Source: Dromiciops gliroides (lineage: Eukaryota > Chordata > Mammalia > Microbiotheria > Microbiotheriidae). From it: 64,000 bases of DNA. Shown one piece after another: positions 1 through 10,670 of the stretch. Numbering within the stretch: position 1 is the stretch's first letter; each line of letters begins with the position of its first letter. The notes under the pieces were generated by a model that was given only the letters and a program-made list of their open reading frames with translations, made no database searches and was not told the DNA's origin. Location: assembly GCF_019393635.1 (NCBI RefSeq), contig NC_057861.1, positions 359,582,953 through 359,646,952 of the forward strand, in the 5' to 3' direction. Position numbers and translations under genes: made by a program.

Positions 1-399
1 AAAATGTGTTTTGGACTACAATAACCAGAATGGGACTATAAATTATAGATTGAATCAGTAGAGATAGGAGTATATTGAGACAGAAATAAATGGTTACAGA
101 TATTAAAAATGTTTTTTATGGCTAAAGACTGAACTCTAGCTAATCTTTGTAGCAGGGAAAAATAGTTAGGACAGTCATAAATCATACTTCTGTTTATATT
201 CCTATTCATAAGGCTTATTAAATTAATCACAAATAAGTAGATAAAATGTGCTTTAAACCTAGTTCACTGATGTGGAATCCAACCACTTGTGAGATGCAAA
301 TATATTTATTCCCTCTTACTCAGGGCTGTAATAAAAATAAATTTTATTTTTCTGATATAATGACTAACTAATAATGCTCAGATCAAGGAACAATGACAG
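1..399. other. No feature recognised
   Basis: AT-rich sequence. I see no gene, no RNA and no repeat that I can name with confidence. Confidence 0.5.
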
Positions 400-600
400 T
401 AATAAATAACATTTATATGATGCTTTATATACATTATCTCATTTGGACCTCATAACAACTATATATGTATTATATAACATATGTAATGATATTAATTTAA
501 GGATTAGATAAGTGAAACACAGAGAAGTTAGGTGATTTGTTCATGATCACACAATTAATAAGTGTTTAACTCCAGTCATCCCAATAGCATGCTAGTAAAT
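400..600 (-). repeat. Old long-form CORE-SINE (MIR/Mar1-like)
   Basis: The plus strand reads as a diverged reverse complement of a long CORE-SINE: an 'aacatttatatgatgcttta...attatctcattt' tail-side block, then 'gaaacacagagaagttaggtg' and a decayed core with 'catgatcacacaattaataag'. It lacks an A-tail and is much more decayed than the young SINEs, so it is an old copy. Confidence 0.6.
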
Positions 601-1359
601 GTTAAATGATCAGCTCTCAAAGTATGCTTGGAGGGATCTATATACAAAAATACCAAGACTGGTATTCTATTCACTATATATTAAATTTCAGTTTAAGTTT
701 CTATTTACATTAAAAAAGCTTTCTCTTTTTCATGGATTGTGTAAATGAAGAAATATTTGCATTTCATGAGCATGTTTAAAATTCATAAGTACTACATTTG
801 ATAGCAGAGAGCCAACACCAGATCGGCAAACATGTTCATGTACTCATACTTCTGACTAAGACAAATGGATAATTATGTGTTAGAAAAGAAATGTATACAA
901 AAGCCCAACTTTTTAAGGATTGTGCTCTTTGTTCATGTTATATATTAGCAAGTATTTGAGCCTTTTGCTGGAGGATGCACATATAAGGATTGCTATTCCA
1001 TTCTTATCCTCTTTCAATGTTTTATCATATTCTGGTTCTGTTAGTGACTTGTGGTTCTTAAAAGATAATCCAGGATAGAATGGTAGTTCTATTAAGTTTG
1101 TACTAAGCTTGAAGGTTTTGTATATTGTCTTGATAACAGACTGTATGCCTGTTTTTCTAGGACCAGCCTAGCCATGTTCAGAGAAGTTTGCTACCAGCTG
1201 GACCAAAGGGTGATGAATTTTTCAGCCATAACAAATCATAAAAAACCCCAAAACAACAAAAAAATCCCCTCATATGAGTAATAGAAGGGTTGCTGTTTGC
1301 ATTAGTGTCCTTATAGAGACAAAATCATGGCTACTTATAATACTGAGATATGCTATCAT

Positions 1360-1500
1360 CAACATATCAATTCAACAAGCATTTATTAAGCCCCTACTGG
1401 GTACAAGGCATTGAAAGTACTAGATGCTTGGGATATAAAGATGAATGAGGGAATATAGTCCCTCCCCTCAGTGACTAGGAATACAAATTAAAGATATAAG
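1360..1500 (-). repeat. L2 LINE 3'-end fragment
   Basis: The block 'agcatttattaagccccta', followed by 'gggatataaag' and 'tccctcccctcagtgactagg', matches in order the reverse complement of the L2 3' region (a 'last page' of L2 that is common in mammals). Similar blocks occur at about 3.0, 4.0, 7.4, 8.0, 15.2, 34.8, 44.4, 49.0, 52.0 and 58.0 kb. The assignment rests on remembered consensus order. Confidence 0.55.
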
Positions 1501-1824
1501 AGGAGAGACAGCTACTGGTATTCTTAGTTAAATGCAATGATTCAAGTCTCGAAACCTCCCAAGCACATAAAGAAGTCAGAGGGAGTAGTAAACAGTGATA
1601 GAAAAGAGAGTTTTAGTGTTAAGGCTGCATTTTAGCTAAAAGGCAGCTCAATCTATTTCAGGATAAAGAAAATCACCCCAAACTCAATATTAGAAGAGTT
1701 ACTTTGGGTTGAAATAGGAGAAAATATCACCTCCAGGCTAGGATCAAAACATTTAATAATATTATTAGGGTTTACATTAAGAAGTAGAGACTTTTTTCTT
1801 GGCATCCACACAGAATCATCGGGC

Positions 1825-1995
1825 AATAAATAGACTTAGAGCTGGAAAGTACTTTTTAAATTATCTAGTTCAACTCCATCATTTTACACATGAAAAACAG
1901 AAGCAAAGACACTGACTTGCCCAGGGTCTCACAAAATTAACAAGTATCTGAGGTGGGATTTGAACCTAAGCCTTCCTGATAAATCTAATACTCCA
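1825..1995 (-). repeat. CORE-SINE relic (MIR-like)
   Basis: The order 'agagctggaaagtac', 'cattttacacatgaaaaac', 'cttgcccagggtctcaca' and 'gggatttgaacct' is the reverse complement of a CORE-SINE whose tail reads 'ccagctct'. A second copy of the same type follows at 2,060-2,240. Confidence 0.65.
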
Positions 1996-2059
1996 CTATA
2001 TCATGGTGCCTTTGTTTCAAATATTTTCAAGTTTAATCTTCAAGCTCTCAAAAATCATA

Positions 2060-2240
2060 GCTTTCGATCTGGAAGGACTTGTAGAGGATGCATGGTCCAA
2101 CACTCTCATTTTAAAGATGATGAAGCTGAGAATGATACAGGTTAAGGACTCATCCTGGGTCATACAGGTAGTGAGTATCAGAGCCAGTACTTGAACACAT
2201 GTCCCCTGACCCTAAGTCCAGCACTCTTACAATGATGCTT
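2060..2240 (-). repeat. CORE-SINE relic (MIR-like)
   Basis: Same architecture as the copy just upstream: 'gatctggaaggacttg', 'cattttaaagatgatgaag', 'cctgggtcatacaggtag' and 'gtccagcactctta'. Two short open frames at 1,960-2,194 lie entirely in these SINEs and are not genes. Confidence 0.6.
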
Positions 2241-2607
2241 CTCAGTCACAGGTAGTATTTTGAGCAAATGCATAGAGGTAGGAGAATGCAACATGAAACT
2301 GATGAACAAGTCGTCTTATTTGATTTGCAGACAGTGTATATGGGAGAATATTATGAAACAAGACTGGAAATTACTGTAGGAGACATTGTGGAATGTTTTG
2401 AATGTGCTAGGCTAAGGAATTTTATTTCTTTCATAATAGGATAATAGGGAATCACTGAAGGATTTTGAGCATGACTTTAATTTTCTTCTTTTCACGATGA
2501 TATGAGTGATCAGTCATGTATGACTGAAGAGACCAATGTGTCACCTGTGATATTGTCCACCTTATATAATCACTAACTCCCTTGAGTTTTCCAGCATAGT
2601 CACTTTA

Positions 2608-2895
2608 TTTCTTTTTCTTTTTTTTGGAATAGTTTATTTCCCCTAGTTACACGTAAAAACAATGTTTAATACTTTTTAAAAAAAATGTGTTTCAAATTCT
2701 TTCATCCCCTTCATCCTATTCCTACTTCTTGAGACGATAAGCATTTTATATAGATTATATGCATGCAATCATGCAAGCCATATTTCTATGTTAGTCTTGT
2801 TATGAAGGAAGACACAAACCAAAAAAACATGAAAAAATAAAGTGAAAAAATATTCTAGAATCTGCATTCAGACATGGATACTCTTTTCTTTCAGT
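2608..2895 (-). mobile_element. LINE-1 3' end, 5'-truncated
   Basis: The plus strand starts with a T-run and 'ggaatagtttatttcccc', then 'tcaaattctttcatcccctt', 'gcatgcaatcatgcaag' and 'tctgcattcagacatgg'. This is the reverse complement of the marsupial LINE-1 3'UTR, also seen at 17.8, 46.0, 58.9 and 59.6 kb. ORF2 sequence is absent, so the copy is truncated within the 3'UTR. Confidence 0.75.
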
Positions 2896-3004
2896 CATTA
2901 TTTGTGACTCTGTTTTCCTTTTGTCTCATGCCATTCCTAATATCACCACAGGGCTAACCCATGTGAAATAGATGACTTATTTCCACCATGGTGTCTCCAA
3001 GCCA

Positions 3005-3225
3005 TTAATTAATTAAGCAATTAATCAAACATTTAGCAAGCATCCATTCTGTACAAAGTATTGCACTAGATGTTGCATAGAAAGAAGACATTCCCTGACT
3101 TCAAGGACCTTAAATCTAGTAGGGGCAGCCAAGGTATGAATACAAATAACTATAATTCAAGGTTGATTGTGACATATGCTACAGGAATACAGAAGGCAGG
3201 CAAATTGAGGCTTGAAGGTTTGACA
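3005..3225 (-). repeat. L2 LINE fragment
   Basis: Reverse complement of the L2 3' region: 'tagcaagcatccattctg', 'gacttcaaggaccttaaatc', then 'caaattgaggcttgaagg'. The 69-codon open frame at 3,070-3,279 is a chance frame across it. Confidence 0.5.
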
Positions 3226-3420
3226 GGTAGAGGTGCTAGGGTCAGTTGGGAGTGTTTCTATGAATTATATATTTTTTAAAGCAGCTTCTATCTTATCATA
3301 TCCCAGCTCTTTTAAATGGCTACATTTACTCCCTAATCTTACAAATTTGTTCATGCTTAGGTGTTAGAGATTTTAAGTGTTACTATTACCAAGAATATAT
3401 TCATTTTAAAAGATCCGTAG

Positions 3421-3608
3421 AGGGGGCGGCTAGGTGGCGCAGTGGATAAAGCACCGGCTCTGGATTCAGGAGGACCCGAGTTCAAATCCAGCCTCAGACA
3501 CTTGACACTTACTAGCTGTGTGACCCTGGGCAAGTCACTTAACCCCCATTGCCCCACAAAAAAAACAAAACAAAACAAAACAAACCCAAAAACAAACAAA
3601 CAAACAAA
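3421..3608 (+). repeat. Young tRNA-CORE SINE (WSINE1-like)
   Basis: A full-length copy: tRNA-derived head 'gcggctaggtggcgcagtgg' with A-box-like sequence, B-box-like 'gagttcaaatcc', CORE 'actagctgtgtgaccctggg', 'cacttaacccccattgcc', then a long A-rich tail of caaaa units. It is flanked by a 13-bp TSD, aaaagatccgtag (3,408-3,420) and aaaagatccttag (3,609-3,621), the hallmark of LINE-1-driven insertion. Family name from memory of marsupial repeats. Confidence 0.9.
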
Positions 3609-3717
3609 AAAAGATCCTTAGAAAAAATGGACAAGAAAGGAAGGTAATATACCTGAATGGTGAAATTTCAAAATCATTAGAGGAAATATTTTGTCAACAG
3701 GGAGGTTTCACCAATTA

Positions 3718-3840
3718 TATCCCTATCTGTCCATCCATCCATTCATCTACCCACCCACCTACCTACCTGCCTGCCTACTTACTTGTCTGTATGTCTTTCT
3801 TTCTGTCTGCCTGTTTATCTATGTGTCTATCTCTGTTTAC
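3718..3840. repeat. Degenerate tetranucleotide microsatellite
   Basis: Runs of ccat, ctac, ctgc, cttt and ctat units one after another ('ccatccatccattcatctac', 'cctacctacctgcctgcc'). The 75-codon open frame at 3,691-3,918 is the translation of this repeat, not a gene. Confidence 0.85.
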
Positions 3841-3999
3841 ACAATACATCAGTCCCAGTACCAGACAACTTTGCTTCAAAAACTCACCTCTGATTGCATT
3901 ATATCAGGAGGGAAGTAGCCCGATAATCACCTGGCCCACTATTTTCAGTTTTGCACATTAATAGGGGTTAGAATCAACATGTATATAATCTTGTATTAT

Positions 4000-4385
4000 C
4001 TAGCAATTACTCCATTAGCAAGTATTTTTTAAGTACCTACTATGTACTGGGTGTTGGGGATCCAAATACAAAGAATAAAACAATCATTGCTTGCAATGAG
4101 CTCACATTATAATTTGGAAAATAACAAGTACATATATAAAAATATATACAGAATAAATATAAAATAAATATAAATATAAAGAATATAGCTCAATATAAGG
4201 TAGTCTGACATGGAGGTCAATATCAATTGGGGATATCAAAGAAAGTTTCATGCAAAAGATGGTGCCTAAACTGCATCTTAATGTAATGCAGCAAGCTATA
4301 TGGTTTGGATCCTGAGAGACACTTGAAATAAAGTAGTGGGGCATTGAGAGTAGTATTGTGGAAAACCTCCACTAAAGGCATCCTT
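4000..4385 (-). repeat. L2 LINE 3'-end fragment
   Basis: The best preserved L2 piece of the first 10 kb: 'taagtacctactatgtactg', 'ggggatccaaatacaaag', 'gagctcacattataatttgg', then 'gaaagtttcatgcaaaagatg' and 'ggcattgagagtag', in L2 antisense order. Confidence 0.6.
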
Positions 4386-4679
4386 TAATGCTTCAACCTG
4401 GCTGCAGATAAGACTGTGTTCTCAAAGGGTCTGCCAGTTTCTACTCAGCTGGGAAGGTTTTCAGTTGGATCTAGGATCTATCATTTGAATGGCAGTCTTA
4501 GTTTGGAGAGATACTTCATGAAATGGTTCACCGCCATCAGCAGCAGTAGCAAGTAAAGAACTTTGTTGGCTACAGTAGTTCACAGAAACCTTTCCCTAAG
4601 GCACAGCAGGTTTGATATCTGCATTGATGGAGGGAACTAGATGAAATCAAATGTTCTTGACATACTGAAGTAAGAAGTG

Positions 4680-4850
4680 AGGAAAGCATTGAACTAAGAG
4701 TTAGAAAACAGAGATTCCAATTCTGATTCTGTCATTAAGTAGCTTTGGTAATTCACTTCCATTTTCTCACATGTAAAGTTGAGGAAGCTGGATTTCATGG
4801 CTCTAGGTTCTCCTCTAGCTACAGTATTCTATGAATCTAAAAGTTTTGCT
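4680..4850 (+). repeat. CORE-SINE relic (MIR-like)
   Basis: Sense-orientation copy: head region near 'gcattgaactaagagttag', CORE-like 'cattaagtagctttggtaat', then 'acatgtaaagttgaggaag' and the tail 'ctctagctacagtattctatg'. Confidence 0.6.
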
Positions 4851-5579
4851 TTAAATTTGGAGGAAAAAAAGAGGGCAGTCTGCCAACTCTAGGGTCTATG
4901 TTGACTGCTTCGATGAAGAGTTGGCCTTGTCCTTACCAGCCTCAAGACACATCATGTGTCCAGATTGCCATAATATTTATCCACAACATCTGCTGTGGGA
5001 CAGAGAATGAGCTATGTGCCTTCATTTAAATTAGATCCATGACTTGGTTTATTTGAACTACAATACAGGAAGAAAATGTCTCTTTCTTTTCTTTCTTTTT
5101 TTTTTTTTTAAGGAAAGAAGGGAAATGACATCTGGTTAGATGGGGAGAGATGTGGTCACTTTTCAAAAACACTAAAAGTCTCATGAATTCATGACTTTTT
5201 AAGTGTCAGGGTACAAAGCAGCATGCAGAAATAGAGTTGGAATACTGCATAGAATTAAAGTCTACAGCACTTTGGCTTGTCAAGCATCACCTACTGGAAC
5301 ATAAATTAATCTTACCAACTTGGGAGAAATAATCTAATGGGGAATACTAACAATAAAATATGAATGTAATAATTCTAAACTTGAAAATATACTGCCAGTC
5401 TCTTATCAAATAGAATAGATCTCAAAGATAAATTCCCTAACATTGAGAACTAGTAAAAGAGCTGAAATTTCAGAAATTGATGAATGGAAAAAGGTGACTC
5501 TTAACAAGAAGTCCCTTTCTCCTCAATTCCATCTCGGTCTAACTATATGACCACAGGAAAGTCATTAAACTGTTCTGAA

Positions 5580-5870
5580 CTTGATACAGTGGAAAGTGCC
5601 TTGGTTCTTGAATCAGAAAACCAGCACTTAAAAGTGTGGCATTCAAGAGACATGGGTTATTGTCTTTTCTCTGACACTATTACTAGCTGTGTGACCTGGG
5701 AAAGTCATGTAACCTCTTTCAGTTTATATATTCTCATCAATGAAATGGGCATAACAATATACTTACTTCAGGAACCACCAAACAGGCATATTGTGAGGAA
5801 AGTAGAAAGGCTATGTAAAAGTGAGGAAAAATGTCTTTTAAATAAATGTCTGGAAAGCAAAACAATTTTG
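5580..5870 (+). repeat. CORE-SINE relic (MIR-like)
   Basis: Contains 'cagtggaaagtgccttggtt', 'actattactagctgtgtgac' and 'catcaatgaaatgggcataac' in MIR order. The 112-codon frame at 5,547-5,885 runs through this SINE and is judged non-genic. Confidence 0.65.
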
Positions 5871-6384
5871 AAGTATGAATCGTAATCATGCTTACTTATC
5901 TATTGGTTGTATGCAACTTTGGGCTGTCATTCTACTGCATCACAGTGCTGCCTCATATCCCAATTTACCGGTCCTACATACTTCATATTTTCTATTCCTT
6001 CCTGTTATTTTATGCTTTTTTTCCTCTTTGCTTTCAAGTTGCTCAAGAATGTCATCCAGTTCTTGAATCAGGCTTCCAGTAAAACAACTTTTAAAAAAAT
6101 TGTGGAGCTTATTCTTTTCACATTTTCAAGCCATCTCTTCACACACACATATACCACTTAGAGTAGATTTCCTATTATACATGATAGATGAATTTTTTTT
6201 ATAATTTTGAAACTTTGAAAAATCTTTCTAATCTGAGTTGAAAGTCAATATAATTCACTCATACCTGCATGCACATAGAGATAAATATGCATATAAATCT
6301 ATATGTGTAGATATATAATCATCATCATCACCATCTCTATTTCTGCCTTTTTCAGTTTTCTTAATAAATATTTAGGTACTGTTG

Positions 6385-6546
6385 TTTTTTTTTTAATTTT
6401 TTTTTTAGTGAGGCAATTGGGGTTAAGTGACTTGCCCAGGGTCACACAGCTAGTAAGTGTTAAGTGTCTGAGGCCGGATTTGAACTCAGGTACTCCTGAC
6501 TCCAGGGCCGGTGCTCTATCCACTGCGCCACCTAGCTGCCCCCCCC
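6385..6546 (-). repeat. Young tRNA-CORE SINE, subfamily B
   Basis: Reverse-complement copy: poly(T) tail, 'gaggcaattggggttaagtg', CORE, 'ggtactcctgactccagggc', 'ccactgcgccacctagctgc'. The TSD is aggtact (6,374-6,380 and 6,547-6,553). I call subfamily B the type with 'gtactcctgactcc' and 'ttaagtgtctgagg'. Confidence 0.9.
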
Positions 6547-6794
6547 AGGTACTAGTTTTTTATTGAAGATTTCTAGTTAGAGGGGATTAATTTCTTGAAG
6601 GCTGCCTATTCCACTTTTGGATAATTCTAATTAATAGAAAGTTTTCCATTAAATTAATTTAAAATCTGTCAGCCCTTTTGACCTTAGTTCTGTCCTCTGA
6701 GGCCAATACAAATAAACAAGGAAAAAACATCTCCCACTTTTAATCCCCATTTCACATGATAGTCCCTCAAATATAAACTTTAAATAATTGAAGG

Positions 6795-7166
6795 TGTAAC
6801 GATTGGAATGACGCCACCTGCTGGAGACTTACTGTAGAAGAGTTCCGCCCATGAAGCGAAGGTCTTTGAGGGCAAGACCAGGAGTCTTTTCTTTGGCATC
6901 AGGAAGTGACGCTGGCTAGTGGGAGGAGGAAGGAAGAGACTGGCGCTCGGTCTGACTCTCTTTCCTTGGGACTCTGGTGGAGAGCGGAGCGAGAAATGTG
7001 CTCTCCCTTTAATAGATAGGAATCTAGGCCTTTTCTTCTCTCTTTACCAAACTCTTATTCTCCTTAATAAATGCTTAAAAGTCTAACTCTTGCTAAAGCT
7101 TATAATTTATTGGCGACCACTCATTAGATATTTTAGACAGTTTAGCTAGAATTTTAGCCCTTAACA
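6795..7166 (+). mobile_element. Solo LTR, family 1 copy 1
   Basis: A 372-bp unit beginning TGTAACGATT and ending TTAACA, with the 5'-TG...CA-3' boundaries of retroviral LTRs and a perfect 4-bp TSD, AAGG, at 6,791-6,794 and 7,167-7,170. A polyadenylation signal AATAAA lies at 7,065-7,070, as expected near the R/U5 boundary. No internal retroviral sequence adjoins it, so it is a solo LTR. A second copy on the other strand at 60,535-60,902 shares most of its length and both termini. The 4-bp TSD favours a class I (gammaretrovirus-like) element, which is an inference. Confidence 0.88.
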
Positions 7167-7364
7167 AAGGGATATAACATATCTCCATGAAATAACCCTT
7201 ATCCAGGCTAAATTATTATTATTATTTTTTATATGAACTTGTGGGTTTCCTGGTCTGGGGAACTCCTGAGAGGAAATTCCCTCTACTAGTGTAGATTGGC
7301 AGCTATTCTCAAATTTAAAGTCCTTGGACACTACTTAGGACTAGGAGAGGTTAAGTCATGAGAA

Positions 7365-7490
7365 TGAATGAAATAATAAATGAATGAATGAAAAAGCATT
7401 TATAAAATGCTTACTATATACAAGTGCTAGAGACATAAAGACAAGAACACAGGAATTCCACCTCTAATGGGAGAGACAACACATGTAAGA
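7365..7490 (-). repeat. L2 LINE 3'-end fragment
   Basis: 'aaaatgcttactatatacaag', 'gagacataaagacaag' and 'tctaatgggagagacaac' follow L2 antisense order. A similar short piece lies at about 7,960-8,100. Confidence 0.5.
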
Positions 7491-8129
7491 AGTCTTAGCT
7501 TCATCAGATGAAAAGGTTCCTTGGTCCTGAGGGTGAAGTAGCAAAGCAGATTGTAAAGTATCCTCTTTCATGTCATTTCCACTGATGAGTTCCTATCTGT
7601 TTCTGATTTTGAACCACTTGACAGTGCCAAGGATTTTGATGGTAAGAACTTTATCTTCAGGATTTTCAGTAACTGTGCCTGTTGAATAGGCGAGGTCTTC
7701 ATTATCTGCAACAAGCATTTCTAGGACACAGCATCACATCACTTACTTTCCAGGGTGGTGGCTATGGAACCAGAATGGAAGTAAAAATTGGGGTCTGGAT
7801 GGCATTGGCTAGAGTCACATGGCAAATAGGTGTGCCAAAAGTGGAATGTGAACCCAGTTATTCCTGACTATGAAGTCAGCTCTCTCTATTCTGAGACCCT
7901 TTTTCTTCCAGATTAAATTAAAAAATAGAAATCTGGAGGGAAATGAAACCACATACAAACATAAGCAATCAATAATCATTTGTAAAGTACTTACCATATA
8001 CCATATGCTGGGGCTACAAAGAAACAGCAGTCACTTGTTATTTTTGTGTTTTCTAAGGATGAGAAGTCAATTGGACAATCAAAATAGAAGATCATTTACT
8101 TGGCTCATAAAATTATCATAGTTTGTATA

Positions 8130-8615
8130 TAGTAGGGAAGTGTGGAGTGAGTGAAAGAGCATTCAATTGGGAGTCAGAGGAATTAGCCCCAGAGAGATGA
8201 ACTAGGAGCAATGGGTGGAAGTTATAAACAGGTAGAATTTAATTTGACATAAGAGAATTAGAACTACTCAGAAGTGGTATGAACTTCTTTGATGAGGTCA
8301 TGGGTTTTATATTAAATATTATTTATGCTATGTTACATTTTAAAGCAAAGATTAGAAGACCGCTTATCAGGTACTATATATTGAAAAGGAGATTCTTGTC
8401 CTGGGATAGGTTAGGCTAGATCATCTTTTAAAGTTCCTTCCTATTTAAAGATGCTGACATCAGCTTCTGGCTTGACTGCTTACTAACTTTCTTGTATGCC
8501 CTTTGACAAATTACTTCACCACCCTGGTCCTCGGTTTCTTCATAAGTAAAAATCAAAGAATTGAACTAGATGGTTTCCAAGGTACCCTCTTGCTTTACAT
8601 CCTATGTGAAATTTA
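8130..8615 (+). repeat. Two CORE-SINE relics with unassigned spacer
   Basis: A head-like piece at about 8,135-8,185 ('gaaagagcattcaattggg') and a clearer MIR-like piece at 8,455-8,615 ('ccctttgacaaattacttc', 'ggtttcttcataagtaaaa', 'aactagatggtttccaagg'). Between them I recognise nothing. Confidence 0.45.
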
Positions 8616-9301
8616 AGTATAGCATATTAAGTAAAATACAAAGTCTTTGATTCAATTTAATTTTAAATATTTTTGTTTTGATAAAATTAAAGCTATATGC
8701 TACTAACACATTAAAATTCTAAAATATTCAAGGTCTTTCTAGCTTTTGAGAATCAGGAAAAAACTTGAAAGCATAAGAAGAAATCATAAGAATTAAAGTA
8801 AAAAGGAGGGGCATGTAGGACACATGACCAACAATATGGCAGACCACACATTTCCTCCAACCCTCACAACCTCTCAAGCCTCTCCAAGAAAAATAATCTA
8901 AACAGTATAATGCAAGAAGTAATAAAAGAAAATTGCCCAGAATTTCTGAACACAGAAAACAAAGTGACAAAAGAATCCACAAGTTGCCTCCAGGGGGAAA
9001 AAACCCACAAACAAACAAAACTACACTGCAAACTCTAAGATATATATTGGTTAAAATTGATAGTTCAAAAGAAAAACAACATTTGACAAGTGGCCAGGTG
9101 AGAGAGCTTCAAATATAAAGAAAAGGAAAGTAGAATAGCACAAGACTATTTTGTACTCACTGGAAAGCATAAGCTACACCCAAAGTACCTGCAAATCTGA
9201 GCCTAACCAGTAATCAAAACTAATGAATGTTCAATATAAAAGTGGCATTTTCTACAAAGAAAACCAGATCTGAACATGCTATTTGCTTTTCAAATACCAC
9301 A

Positions 9302-9306
<5 letters not shown>

Positions 9307-9349
<43 letters not shown>
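9307..9349. repeat. (TAA)n microsatellite
   Basis: About fourteen uninterrupted taa units inside the LINE-1 inter-ORF region. Confidence 0.97.
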
Positions 9350-10156
9350 CACAAGAAAGGTAAACCAATACAGTAACTCTGGAGAACTGCAAAAGAAAAC
9401 TATGAAGACACTATGAAGAGATCTCCTTCTAAAAGTACACAGAGACAAGGATGAAAGTGAAAGCAAAATAGAAGTTGTGTAGGAAAAAGAAAGGCTTGAA
9501 CCACCATTGATTAAATATCTCCATGATCCATTGACAGACTAATGGTGAGGACTACTCCTGTAGTCTCTCAGGAAAAAGAGTTAAGTTCCTTTCATTTTCC
9601 TTTGACTCAAAACCTGCAACTGAATATGTAACTTAATTCCATAAAAATGGATTAGCCTCCAAAAACTAGTGAAAGGGCTAATAAATAAGGATGGGGCACT
9701 TTGCCAAAAAAAATGCTGGAAAATCTAGAACTAAAAGACTTATGCTATCTTCTAAATGGAACTACCAAAGAATATGTATATTTCTCAGCACCACATAGAA
9801 ACTTGACAAAAATTTATCATTTATCATTCGTTACCTTTTGACTCAAGGTATATCACATATTCTCTTCTATCTTCTTCCTCTCCTCTTCCCTTGTATATAC
9901 ATTCTCAATCTATAATCTACTCTCATAAAAATGGATTTGCTTCCAAAACTAAGGGAAGGACTACCAAACAGAAGGAGGGCTCCTTGCTGGTGAAGGGAAG
10001 AAAACTGATGGAAATAGGGTTGCCTTAATGTAGATTAAGCTAAGAGGACTAAAGAAAAAATGTACCATGTTTACAGAGAAAGAGGAAAAAAATCCTAATT
10101 TGAAAAAAGAAGTAATATTAGAGACAAATGTAGAATATAAACCTGTCATAACTTTA

Positions 10157-10303
10157 CTTTTTTTTTAAGTGAGGCAGTTGGGGTTAAGTGACTTGCCCAG
10201 GGTCACACAGCTAGTAAGTGTTAAGTGTCTGAGGTCGGATTTGAACTCAGGTACTCCTGAATCCAGGGCCGGTGCTCTATCCACTGCGCCACCTATCTGC
10301 CCC
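10157..10303 (-). repeat. Young tRNA-CORE SINE, subfamily B
   Basis: Reverse-complement copy in the LINE-1. A perfect 14-bp TSD, ctgtcataacttta, lies at 10,143-10,156 and 10,304-10,317. It is younger than the LINE-1 it interrupts. Confidence 0.95.
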
Positions 10304-10502
10304 CTGTCATAACTTTAAATGAAATGGACTAAACAATCCAATAAAATAAAGAAAAAAAGATTGACAGTTTGGATAAGAAAACAAACCCCATAATCTGTTG
10401 CTTATAATAAATGCACATTAAAAACAAACACATATATTGAATAAAAATGAGGGGCTGGGGAAAAATTAATAGGCAGGAGTTATAGTCATGGTATCAGAAA
10501 AA

Positions 10503-10670
10503 AGCATGGATAAAGCACTGGTCCTTGATTCAGGAGGAACTGAGTTTAAATCTGGCCTCAGACACTTGACACTTACTAGCTGTGTGACCCTGGTCCAGTC
10601 ACTTAACACTCATTGCCCTGAAAACAAAAGAAAAGAAAAGAAAAAAAAAACAAACCTTCAAAACAAAAAA
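10503..10670 (+). repeat. tRNA-CORE SINE inside LINE-1 endonuclease
   Basis: Starts within the head ('catggataaagcactggtcc'), CORE 'actagctgtgtgaccctgg', 'cattgccctg', then an aaaag-rich tail. It splits the LINE-1 endonuclease reading; the 71-codon frame at 10,488-10,703 is a LINE-1/SINE chimera. Confidence 0.85.

Noticed and set aside
3421..3500. tRNA genes suggested by A-box and B-box-like sequences
   Set aside because: The boxes belong to tRNA-derived SINE heads; no cloverleaf with anticodon and acceptor stem is present and the body continues into the CORE domain.
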